A stretch of DNA of 64,000 bases, from assembly GCA_019634915.1 (NCBI GenBank), contig JAHCAN010000002.1, forward strand, positions 1-64,000, given 5' to 3'. Of this stretch, positions 45,228 to 53,165 are shown piece after piece. The notes beneath the pieces are model-generated. The model made no database searches and was not told the DNA's origin. It was given only the letters and a program-made list of their open reading frames with translations. The position numbers and the translations under genes were made by a program. Each line of letters begins with the position of its first letter. Position 1 is the first letter of the stretch. This DNA is from Steroidobacteraceae bacterium (lineage in GTDB: Bacteria; Pseudomonadota; Gammaproteobacteria; Steroidobacterales; Steroidobacteraceae).

Positions 45228-47270
45228 TCACGTGCCGGGGACGTCGAGTGTCCGCCAGTGCGCATCGGGCGTGAAGCGTGGCCCGTGCCGCGCGGCCAGC
45301 TCCTCGAGCCGCGCGACGATCGCGGCGACGCCGCGCGCGCGCGCATAGGCGATCGGCCCGCCGCGAAACGGCGCGAAGCCGGTGCCGAAAATCACGCCCG
45401 CATCGAGCAGATCCGCATCGTCCACGGTGCCCTCGCGCAGCACCGCGGCGCATTCGTTGACGAGCGCGAGCAGCAGGCGGTCGACGAGATCATCGGGCGC
45501 CGCGGCGCCGCCCGCATCGTCCTTGACGGCCTTGCCGTCGCGCCACTCGTAGAAGCCGCGGCCGCTCTTCCTGCCGAGTTCCTTCGCGGCGAGATGCCGC
45601 GCGAGTGCCGGCAATTCCGGCACCGGCCGGCCGAGCTCCTGCGCGATGATCACGCCGACGTGCTCGCTGACGTCGAGGCCGACGACGTCGGCGAGCTCGA
45701 TCGGGCCCATCGGCATGCCGAAGCCGACCGCCGCGCGATCGATGACCGCCGGCGGCACGCCTTCCTCGAGCGCGAGGATTGCCTCCTGCAGGTACGGGGT
45801 CAGCACGCGGTTGACGACGAAGCCGGGCGCGCTGCGACAGGGCAGCGGCAGCTTGTCGATCCGGTGCGCGAATGCGAGCGCTGCGGCCGCGACCTCGGCG
45901 CGCGTCGCGCTGCCCGATACCACCTCGACCAGCGGCATCTGCGCGACCGGGTTGAAGAAGTGCAGGCCCACGAGTCGCCCGGGATCGGCGAGGCCCTCGG
46001 CCAGCAGCTCGAGCCGGATGCTCGAGGTGTTGGTCGCGAGCAGCGCGCCGGCCTTCATGCGCGGCTCGAGCGTGGCGTACAGCGCGCGCTTCGCGTCGAG
46101 GTTCTCGTAGATCGCCTCGATGACGACATCTGCGTCGGGCACGCCGTCGCCGGCGACATCGGCCTTGAGGCGCGCCAGCGCCGCGGCGCGCTGCGTTTCG
46201 TCCTTCAGCCGCTTGTCGAAGTACTCTTTCGCCCGCGCGAGCGCCGGCTCGACATACTTCAGCTCGCGGTCCTGCAGCGTGACTTCGAGGCCGCGCAGCG
46301 CGCACCAGGTCGCGATGTCGCCACCCATCACGCCGGCGCCGACCACGTGCACCCGCTGCAGGTCCTTCGGTGCGCGGCCGCCGAGGCCCTTCAGACGGTC
46401 CTGCAGGAAGAACACGCGCACGAGGTTGCGCGACGTGTCGGTCAGGAACAGCCGCGCGATCGAGCGCGCCTCGGCCTCGTAGGCGGCGGCACCTCTCGCA
46501 CCGTACTTCGCCCACAGGTCGATGATCGCGTACGGCGCCGGATAGTGGTCGCGCCGGGCGCGCCGTGCGACCTGTTTCTCGAGCGCCGGCCTGACGAAGG
46601 GCCGCACGAGTGGCCACGACAGCGCGCGAGCGGCGAGCGGCGGGCGATGCGGCGCCGGCGGATGCAGCGCAAGTGCGCGCGCCGCTGCGTCGAGTTCCGC
46701 GCGCGGCACGAGCCGGTCGACGAGGCCGGCACGCAGCGCCTTGTCGGCGCGCAGCGGCTTGCCGGTCAGCATCAGCTCGAGCGCGGCCCGCGCGCCGATC
46801 AGGCGCACCGTGCGCACCGTGCCGCCGAAGCCCGGGTGGATGCCGAGCTGCACCTCGGGCAGGCCCAGCGACACCCGGCCATCGTCGGCCGCCACGCGAT
46901 AGCGGCAGGCGAGCGCGAGCTCGAGGCCGCCGCCGAGCGCGAAGCCGCTGATCGCCGCGACCGTGGGGCAGGGCAGGGCCGCGAGCCGGTCGAGGACCTG
47001 CTGGCCGCCGCGGATCAGCTGGTAGGCCTCCTCGAGCGAGCGCAGCGCGACGAATTCATTGATGTCGGCGCCGGCAATGAAGCCGCTCGGCTTGCCCGAG
47101 CGCACGACCAGCGCTTTCGGTGGCTGCGCTTCGAGCTTCGCGAGCAGGCCGTCGAGTTCGACCAGCACCTCGCGGGACAGGACGTTGGCCGACCCGCCGG
47201 GCTTGTCGAGCGTCAGCGTCGCGAGCCCTTCGGCGTCACGCTGCAGGGTCCATGACGGGGCTGCGGACAT
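45228..47270 (-). CDS. Fatty acid oxidation multifunctional enzyme (FadJ/FadB-like alpha subunit)
   Basis: A 680-residue beta-oxidation enzyme. The N-terminal enoyl-CoA hydratase has SGFIAGADINEF and the catalytic Glu pair in GGGLELALA and GLPEVQLGI. The 3-hydroxyacyl-CoA dehydrogenase has VVGAGVMGGDIATWC and the catalytic His in GLHFFNPVAQMPLVEVV. It acts with a thiolase that is not adjacent. ATG 47270 was chosen because AAGGAG lies 8 bases upstream. The upstream GTG 47279 is too close to that site. Confidence 0.9.
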   Translation of the reverse strand: MSAAPSWTLQRDAEGLATLTLDKPGGSANVLSREVLVELDGLLAKLEAQPPKALVVRSGKPSGFIAGADINEFVALRSLEEAYQLIRGGQQVLDRLAALPCPTVAAISGFALGGGLELALACRYRVAADDGRVSLGLPEVQLGIHPGFGGTVRTVRLIGARAALELMLTGKPLRADKALRAGLVDRLVPRAELDAAARALALHPPAPHRPPLAARALSWPLVRPFVRPALEKQVARRARRDHYPAPYAIIDLWAKYGARGAAAYEAEARSIARLFLTDTSRNLVRVFFLQDRLKGLGGRAPKDLQRVHVVGAGVMGGDIATWCALRGLEVTLQDRELKYVEPALARAKEYFDKRLKDETQRAAALARLKADVAGDGVPDADVVIEAIYENLDAKRALYATLEPRMKAGALLATNTSSIRLELLAEGLADPGRLVGLHFFNPVAQMPLVEVVSGSATRAEVAAAALAFAHRIDKLPLPCRSAPGFVVNRVLTPYLQEAILALEEGVPPAVIDRAAVGFGMPMGPIELADVVGLDVSEHVGVIIAQELGRPVPELPALARHLAAKELGRKSGRGFYEWRDGKAVKDDAGGAAAPDDLVDRLLLALVNECAAVLREGTVDDADLLDAGVIFGTGFAPFRGGPIAYARARGVAAIVARLEELAARHGPRFTPDAHWRTLDVPGT

Positions 47271-48012
47271 CGGGATCACTCCTTATCTTGAAATCGCAGA
47301 CGATCGGGCGATGGTCGGAATAGCGCACGTCGGGGACGCGGAAGTTGCTGACCTCGATGCCCTCGCTCACCAGGATGAAATCGAGCTCGACGCGCGGGTT
47401 GCGCGCCGGAAACGACGGCAGGCCGTCGGCGTTGGCGCTGATGAGGCCCGCGGCGCGCATGAACAGATAGATCTCGTGGTTGCCCCAGAACGTGTTGAAG
47501 TCGCCGGCGACGATCACCGGCTTGCGCGAGCGGATGATCAGGTCGTGCAGCGAACGCAGCTGGTACTGGCGGTGGCGGAACTTGAGCGACAGGTGCACGA
47601 GGAACACGCAGACCTCGTCGAGCTCGAGCTCGATGATCAGCCGCTTGATGCCGGTGTCGAAATAATGGAAGCGCTCGCCGGTGACGCGCGGCGCGGCGAG
47701 GAACGCGTTCGCCTGCTTGCGTACGACCGGCATGAACTGGTTGAGCGAGTTGACGCTGTACTTGCTCTGGTAGGTGGTGTAGTGGCCGAGTTCGCCGGCG
47801 ATGTAGGCCGCCTGGTTGACCATGCCGGAGCGGATCGAGCCGGTGTCGACCTCGATCAGGCCGACCACGTCGGCGTTCTCGGCACGGACGAACTGCGTGA
47901 TGCCCTGCAGGACCCGCCGGCTGCTGCGCAGGTAGCCCGCGCCCGGCACGGGCAGATGGAAGGTGGGGCCGGTGCCGGTCGCGTAGCGGATGTTGTAGAC
48001 GAGCAGTCGCAA
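47236..48012 (-). CDS. Endonuclease/exonuclease/phosphatase family protein
   Basis: A 258-residue EEP-fold hydrolase. LLVYNIRYATGTG, GLIEVDTGS, VIVAGDFNTFWGN, and YSDHRPIVCDF place the metal-binding Asn, Glu, Asp-x-Asn and catalytic His. It has no signal peptide. A TTG start is required for MRLLVYNIRY. The gene ends 35 bases inside the FadJ-like gene on the same strand. Substrate unknown (DNA, phosphoinositide-like or nucleotide). Confidence 0.8.
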   Translation of the reverse strand: MRLLVYNIRYATGTGPTFHLPVPGAGYLRSSRRVLQGITQFVRAENADVVGLIEVDTGSIRSGMVNQAAYIAGELGHYTTYQSKYSVNSLNQFMPVVRKQANAFLAAPRVTGERFHYFDTGIKRLIIELELDEVCVFLVHLSLKFRHRQYQLRSLHDLIIRSRKPVIVAGDFNTFWGNHEIYLFMRAAGLISANADGLPSFPARNPRVELDFILVSEGIEVSNFRVPDVRYSDHRPIVCDFKIRSDPDVRSPVMDPAA

Positions 48013-48101
48013 TTCCAGGGTCCGTCGACGTGGGACAGGGGCACAGTCTATCGGCGCGGCGCCGCACGGGCGAGCGCGCGGCCCGCCGGCGCCTGTTCCT
48101 G

Positions 48102-48107
48102 TACACT
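48102..48107 (+). promoter_or_regulatory. -10-like TACACT before the TIR-like gene
   Basis: TACACT lies 6 bases before ATG 48114 and no Shine-Dalgarno sequence is present, fitting a leaderless transcript. Confidence 0.4.
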
Positions 48108-48113
48108 GCGCCC

Positions 48114-48566
48114 ATGTCGCAGGCCGACCCCATCCGCGTGTTCGTCTCCCACCTGTGGGAGCAGTCCGACGACTACCTGCGCGTGTTCGAGTTCCTCGAG
48201 AGCTCGCGCAATTTCTACTACCGCAACACGAGCACGCCGGATGCGATTCCGGGCGGCGACAAGGAGGCGCTCAAGGAGGACCTGCGGCGCCAGATCAAGG
48301 ACGCCGAGGTCGTCGTGATGCTGCCGGGGCTGCACGCGCAGAACCAGGATCTCGCGATGTTCCAGGCCCTGTTCGCGCAGGCGAGCAGCAAGCCGGTCGT
48401 GCTGATGAAATTCTTCGGCGCCGAGCGGCCGCTGCCGAAGGCGCTGACCGAGCTTGCGAGTGTCGTGATCGACTGGGACGAGCGCGCGCTGGTCGACGCG
48501 ATCCGCCACGAGGCGCGCCACGAGAACACGGCGCGCTGGGATGTGATCGAATTCAAGCTCGATTGA
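48114..48566 (+). CDS. TIR-like (ThsB/DUF1863-type) domain protein
   Basis: A 150-residue single-domain protein. RVFVSHLWEQSDDYLRVFEFL, then a helix-rich middle, AEVVVMLPGL, and SKPVVLMKFF fit the flavodoxin-like TIR/ThsB fold. Family members include Thoeris sensors that make signalling nucleotides from NAD. Here the position where catalytic Glu normally stands appears to be Gln84 (AMFQALF). No ThsA-type effector is nearby, so a defence role is uncertain. Confidence 0.65.
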   Translation: MSQADPIRVFVSHLWEQSDDYLRVFEFLESSRNFYYRNTSTPDAIPGGDKEALKEDLRRQIKDAEVVVMLPGLHAQNQDLAMFQALFAQASSKPVVLMKFFGAERPLPKALTELASVVIDWDERALVDAIRHEARHENTARWDVIEFKLD

Positions 48567-48900
48567 TGTGCACGACCGCGGCGCCGCCCTTGTGGGCGTG
48601 CTGCGACTGACCGCACAGCGCGCCGAACAGCATCACGACGCGGCCCGCGATCTCGACCGCCTCTTCATTCGACATCTTGCGCACCGTGGCCTGCACGGCG
48701 TCTTCGGTGCGGCACAACGGCCGCTCGCGTACCATCGCGCGGCGCACGGCGATCAGGTCGTCGGCGAGATCGCGCGGCAGGTCGGCGCTTTCGATCGATG
48801 CGAGGTGCTGCCGGTACGCGCACGCCAGGCGCTCCTTGATCGGCCCGGTGCAAGTGAGGGTCAATGCGGCGCGTTGTACCTGCTCGATCACGGTGCTCAT
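48553..48900 (-). CDS. Hypothetical protein, 115 residues
   Basis: A helical protein starting MSTVIEQVQRAALTLTCTGPIKERLACAYRQ and ending GQSQHAHKGGAAVVHINRA. I do not recognise a family. GGGGGA lies just upstream of the ATG, and TATATT on the minus strand (48947-48952) is a possible -10. It overlaps the convergent TIR-like gene by 14 bases. Confidence 0.6.
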   Translation of the reverse strand: MSTVIEQVQRAALTLTCTGPIKERLACAYRQHLASIESADLPRDLADDLIAVRRAMVRERPLCRTEDAVQATVRKMSNEEAVEIAGRVVMLFGALCGQSQHAHKGGAAVVHINRA

Positions 48901-49175
48901 CGGTCCCCCGGGGGCGTTGTGTTACTTTTCAACGAGCTAGAGCGCGAATATAGCGCGCTGGTTTTGAAAGGCAACGTAATCTGGAGGCCGAATTCCAGCC
49001 GGGGCAGGGTTAAGCGCACAAATGTCATACTAGATATAGAATAAGAAAAGACCTGTAATCAATTGATTTATACCGATTAACCACTCCAGATCAGGCCTCG
49101 GCCGATTGTCCGCATGCGTACCGCGGGTTTAAGGTGAGTTCGGGCAACTCCCCATGTCCTCGAGGTACGAAGCCC
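48901..49175. promoter_or_regulatory. A/T-rich divergent promoter region upstream of dps
   Basis: A 275-base gap, markedly more A/T-rich from 48940 to 49085 than the surroundings. It contains an AGCGCG/CGCGCT inverted repeat (48941-48959) around the TATATT -10 of the leftward gene, and a perfect 12-base palindrome AATCAATTGATT (49057-49068) that could be a regulator site for dps. No gene was recognised inside it. Confidence 0.5.
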
Positions 49176-49724
49176 ATGAAGAACACCGACAGCCGGCGCC
49201 GGAACGCGCTGAAGCAGCGCTGGTCCGCACCGCTCGGCACGCCCACTGACCTGAAGTCACCCGCCACACGCGACATTGCCGCGGCGCTCAACCCGGTCCT
49301 CGCCGACGTGTACGCGCTGTACGTCAAGACCAAGAACTTCCACTGGCACATGAGTGGCCCGCACTTTCGCGATTACCACCTGCTGCTCGATGAGCAGGCC
49401 GCGCAGCTGTTCGCGATGACCGATCCGATCGCCGAGCGCATCCGCAAGATCGGCGGAACGACGCTGCGTTCGATCGGGCACATCGGCCGCATGCAGCGCG
49501 TGCTCGACAACGATGCGGAATTCGTCGAACCCTCCGACATGCTCGCTGAACTGCGCGACGACAACACCGCGCTCGCGGGCCGGTTGCGCGAAGCGCACGT
49601 GGTCTGCGACGGCTACCACGACATCGCCACCACGAGCCTGATCGAGAACTGGATCGACGAGGCCGAGCGCCGCACCTGGTTCCTCTTCGAGACCGGGCGG
49701 CGCGCCGACAGCAGCGGGCACTGA
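49176..49724 (+). CDS. dps: Dps family DNA-binding ferritin-like protein
   Basis: A 182-residue ferritin-like protein. LYVKTKNFHWHMSGPHFRDYHLLLDEQ carries the ferroxidase-centre His, Asp and Glu, and IADPIAER is represented by MTDPIAERIRKIGG. The basic N-terminal tail (MKNTDSRRRNALKQRW) can bind DNA. It stores iron and protects DNA from peroxide. ATG 49176 was chosen with GAGG upstream. Confidence 0.92.
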   Translation: MKNTDSRRRNALKQRWSAPLGTPTDLKSPATRDIAAALNPVLADVYALYVKTKNFHWHMSGPHFRDYHLLLDEQAAQLFAMTDPIAERIRKIGGTTLRSIGHIGRMQRVLDNDAEFVEPSDMLAELRDDNTALAGRLREAHVVCDGYHDIATTSLIENWIDEAERRTWFLFETGRRADSSGH

Positions 49725-49743
49725 GGCTCGCTGCCGGCCCTGC

Positions 49744-51255
49744 TCAGCCGGTCGCGGGTGCGAGCCGCACGACGTTTGCGCCGGCGGCACGGCCCGAGAT
49801 CATCGCCTCGGTGAGATAGGAGCCGTTCTGGTAGAGGTTCGAGAACATCGAACCGAGCTCGCCGGCCTCGTAGAGCCGGGGAATCGGTTTGTGCTGGTGA
49901 TCGAGCACCTCTGACTCGATGTTGCGGCGCGCGCCGCCGCCGGTGCAGACGATCGCCGGCACGACCTCGATCGCGTAATAGGGCGGTGCCGCGATCGGCT
50001 GCAGCGTCTCGGCGCGCCGGCCGTATTCGGCGTCGTGCCCGGCCGCGCAGGCCTCGTTGTAGCGCCGCACGGTGGCCTCGATGACCGCCGGGTCGCGGTC
50101 GATCCGGCGCGCGAGCTCCGCGATCGAATCGGCCTTGACGATCCAGCCCTTGGCGACTTCGGCGCTGTTGTCGTCGCTCCAGTCGTACTGGTGCACGACC
50201 GCGTTCCACGACATGACCTTGGTGACCAGGTTGTTGTACAGCCGGGTGTTCTCGTCGAACAGCATGTGCATGCGCCCGACGCGCTGGTGCGGCAGGTCGA
50301 TCCACTCGCCATGCACCTTCTGCTTGTAGTGCGTCAGCTGCCATTCGGAGGTCTCGTCGCAGAAGCGCGCGCCGGTGCCGCCGATGTCGATCCAGCTGAA
50401 GGACTGGAAGAAGAGCTGGCGCAGGAACACGGTCGGATGGTCCGGGAACCTGAAGCCCGGCCACACGCCGCCCGACTGCCCCTGGTTGCGCAGGTGCCAG
50501 AGATCGGCGCCGGCTTTCTGCAGGATACGGATGCCATCGCCGGTATTGCCCGGCGTGCCGAGCGGCCAGGCGTTCGAGAGGCCGAAATAATTGCGCTGCA
50601 TGTCGAGATTGTTCTCGAAGCCGCCGGTCGCCATGATGACGCCGCGCCGCGCGCGGATCGCGAGGCGCCGGCCCGCACGCTCGACCAGCACGCCGAATAC
50701 CTCGAGCGTGTCGGGGTCCTGCACCAGGTCGACGATCGGCGACTCGAACTCGCGGCGGATGCGCGACCGCTTCTCGACGCAGGCCTTGAACGTGAGCCAT
50801 ACGCCGCTCGGAATCGGCAGGATCGTCGCCGTGTGGGCCACCGCCTCGCGGGCACCGAGCTCCGGGAACTCGAGGATCGCCGCGCGCTCGCTCCAGCCCG
50901 CACCGTGGATGTACTGCGCACCGGCTTCCCTGGCACGCTCCTGGATGTAGGGTTCGAGCGCGCACATGCGCTCGGCCCACGCCGAGAGCATGTCCTCGGG
51001 AATCGGGTTCGACTCGCTCATCGCGCGCTGGTACGACTTCAGCGCCTCGACGTCCTTCGAAATCAGCAGCGACTGGCCCGAGGCGCGGCTGTTGCCACCC
51101 TGGTAGCACTCGGGCATCTTCTCGAGCACGAGGATATCGGCTTTCGGGTCGGCATCGTGCGCCTCGATCGCCGCCGCGGCGCCCGCGATGCCGTAACCGG
51201 CGATCACGACATCGGCTTCATCGTCCCAACGCGTTACGCTACCCGGACTCGCCAT
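49744..51255 (-). CDS. FAD-dependent oxidoreductase, fumarate reductase/ketosteroid dehydrogenase type
   Basis: A 503-residue flavoprotein. DVVIAGYGIAGAAAAIEA binds the ADP part of FAD, GGNSRASGQSLLIS and GVIMATGGFENN are family segments, and ARRNIESEVLD / YEAGELGSMFSNLYQNGSYLTEAMISGRAAG close the FAD site. Relatives include tricarballylate dehydrogenase, ketosteroid Delta1-dehydrogenase and urocanate reductase. I cannot choose. ATG 51255 has AAAGGA 7 bases upstream. It is divergent from a LysR gene, its probable regulator. Confidence 0.8.
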   Translation of the reverse strand: MASPGSVTRWDDEADVVIAGYGIAGAAAAIEAHDADPKADILVLEKMPECYQGGNSRASGQSLLISKDVEALKSYQRAMSESNPIPEDMLSAWAERMCALEPYIQERAREAGAQYIHGAGWSERAAILEFPELGAREAVAHTATILPIPSGVWLTFKACVEKRSRIRREFESPIVDLVQDPDTLEVFGVLVERAGRRLAIRARRGVIMATGGFENNLDMQRNYFGLSNAWPLGTPGNTGDGIRILQKAGADLWHLRNQGQSGGVWPGFRFPDHPTVFLRQLFFQSFSWIDIGGTGARFCDETSEWQLTHYKQKVHGEWIDLPHQRVGRMHMLFDENTRLYNNLVTKVMSWNAVVHQYDWSDDNSAEVAKGWIVKADSIAELARRIDRDPAVIEATVRRYNEACAAGHDAEYGRRAETLQPIAAPPYYAIEVVPAIVCTGGGARRNIESEVLDHQHKPIPRLYEAGELGSMFSNLYQNGSYLTEAMISGRAAGANVVRLAPATG

Positions 51256-51368
51256 ATCGACATCCTTTCGGAAACCGGTGATCTGCAGGGCCGACGAGCA
51301 TGCCCGCAGCGACCGATCGAAGCCAACAACCCGGCGATGCGCCGTACAACCAGGAGACGTAGGACCCG

Positions 51369-52286
51369 ATGGAATTGCGGCAACTCCGGCATTTTCTGGC
51401 CGTGGTCGATCACGGCAGCTTCTCGCGGGCCGCGCAGATGCTCGGCAAGTCGCAGCAGGCGCTGTCGAAGAGCATCCACGCGCTCGAGCAGTCGCTCGGC
51501 GTGCGCCTGCTCGACCGCAACCCGCGGGCATCGGCGCTGACCGCGTTCGGCCAGCTGCTGCTGCCGTTCGCGCGCAACATCGATCTCGAGGCGACTTCGT
51601 TTCGCGAACGGCTGACGGCCGTACGGCGCGCCGAGCGCGGGCGCGTACGGCTCGGCGCGAGCCCGGCGTCGGCGACGCAACTCGTGACGGAGGCGGTATT
51701 GCGCCTCGCGGCGACGCAACCCGAACTGCAGATCGCCGTGCTGTCGGGCATCTTCCAGGGCATGGAGCGCGAGCTGCTGGCCGGTGAGCTCGATCTGTTC
51801 GTCTGCATCGACAACGACGACGACGTGACGGAAGGCGTGGCCAGGGAGGTGCTGCTCGATGACGAATACCGCGTCGTCTGCGCGATCACCCACCCGCTCG
51901 CGAAAGCGAAGGCGGTGACCGCGATGCAGCTGACGCAGTACGGCTGGATCCTCGGACGCAACCTCGGCGAGATCGAGCAGGCGTGGCGCCGCGCGTTCGA
52001 GCAGGCGGAGCTGCCGGTGCCCGAGCCGGTCGTCGAGACAACCTCGATCGAGTTCTGCAAGCATGCGCTGCAGGCGGGCAACTACCTGAGCGTGCTGCCC
52101 GCACAGTTGATCGAGACGGAGCTGGAGCAGGAGATCCTGTGCCAGGTCGAGGCGCCGGACTTTCGCTGGCTGCGGCCCATCGCGCTGCATTACCGCCGCA
52201 GCGGCACGCTGAGTCCCGCGGTGCTCGCCGTGATCGACTCGCTGCATCGCGCGGCCGGGCGCTACCAGCGCAGGCCGCCGGCGTGA
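51369..52286 (+). CDS. LysR family transcriptional regulator
   Basis: A 305-residue regulator. The N-terminal HTH reads LRQLRHFLAVVDHGSFSRAAQMLGKSQQALSKSIHALEQSLGVRLLDR, followed by a periplasmic-binding-protein-like effector domain (VRLGASPASATQLVTEAVLRL). It is divergent from the FAD oxidoreductase with a 113-base gap. AGGA stands 4 bases before the ATG. It likely senses that enzyme's substrate. Confidence 0.9.
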   Translation: MELRQLRHFLAVVDHGSFSRAAQMLGKSQQALSKSIHALEQSLGVRLLDRNPRASALTAFGQLLLPFARNIDLEATSFRERLTAVRRAERGRVRLGASPASATQLVTEAVLRLAATQPELQIAVLSGIFQGMERELLAGELDLFVCIDNDDDVTEGVAREVLLDDEYRVVCAITHPLAKAKAVTAMQLTQYGWILGRNLGEIEQAWRRAFEQAELPVPEPVVETTSIEFCKHALQAGNYLSVLPAQLIETELEQEILCQVEAPDFRWLRPIALHYRRSGTLSPAVLAVIDSLHRAAGRYQRRPPA

Positions 52287-52301
52287 GGCCGCGGCGCGGA
52301 C

Positions 52302-53165
52302 TCAGAACCAGGCTCTGATGCCCGCGACGGCCATCGTTTCGCTTCGGCCCTCTCCATCGGCGGCGAGCAGATCGGCGGTATTGCCGAGTGCGCGTGTGTA
52401 GGTGACTCCGACATACGGCGCGAACTGCCGGCTGAACTCGTAGCGCAGGCGCAGACCCGCGTCGATGCCCTGCAACCCCGACGCCACGCCGCGCGCCGGA
52501 TCGCTCTTGCTGAAATGGCTCAGCCCGACGATCGGCTGCAGGATCAGCCGGTTCGTGATCAGCAGATCGTATTGGACTTCGATGCTCGCCGCGAAATGCC
52601 CTGACTCCGCCACGTAAGCCATCACGCTCGCTTCGAACCGGCCCGGCAGCAGGCCTTCGATTCCGATCGCGGCCCAGTTGCGCGATGCGCCCGGCTTGAA
52701 GTCGTGCTTGATACCCGCGACGATGTCCCACCAGGCGGCGACGCTGCGCCCGTACAGCACCTCGAGTTCGGCACCTTCGGTCACGCCGTCGACACGCTCA
52801 CCCGCCGAGCGCAACCACAGGCGGTTGAGATCCGAGCCGAACCAGGCTTCGCCTTTCCAGGCGAGGTTCGTGCCGGCGTCCGCGTCGCGGAATTCGAACT
52901 GGTCGACCAGCACGAAGGCATTCTCCCCGGGCACGTGCTCCATGCCGGCTGCGAGCTCAGGGAAGGCCGCCTCGCGATCCGCATCAGTCAGTTCCGGCAC
53001 CGGCGTGACGGGTTCGGCATCGCCGGCCGACGCGGCCGGTGCCGGCGCTGCGCGCTGCATCGCGTCGTGATCGTGGTGCGAGTGATCCTGCGCATGCGCG
53101 ATCGAACTCGCGGCGAGTGCGGCTGCCAGCCACGACAGCGTGGTGGTATCAGTCCGCGCGCTCAT
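52302..53165 (-). CDS. copB: Copper resistance outer-membrane protein B
   Basis: A 287-residue protein with signal peptide (SWLAAALAASSIAHAQ), a short His/Met segment (DHSHHDHDAM) and a beta-barrel of the CopB/PcoB family (WKGEAWFGSDLNRLWLRSAGER, EVLYGRSVAAWWDIVAGIKHDF, terminal AGIRAWF). It binds copper at the outer membrane. Its start overlaps the copA stop by 4 bases. Confidence 0.92.
   Translation of the reverse strand: MSARTDTTTLSWLAAALAASSIAHAQDHSHHDHDAMQRAAPAPAASAGDAEPVTPVPELTDADREAAFPELAAGMEHVPGENAFVLVDQFEFRDADAGTNLAWKGEAWFGSDLNRLWLRSAGERVDGVTEGAELEVLYGRSVAAWWDIVAGIKHDFKPGASRNWAAIGIEGLLPGRFEASVMAYVAESGHFAASIEVQYDLLITNRLILQPIVGLSHFSKSDPARGVASGLQGIDAGLRLRYEFSRQFAPYVGVTYTRALGNTADLLAADGEGRSETMAVAGIRAWF

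Noticed and set aside
48114..48900. Thoeris-type defence system made of the TIR-like gene and its neighbour
   Set aside because: The neighbour (115 residues) has no SIR2, SLOG or effector motif, and it is convergent, not an operon.
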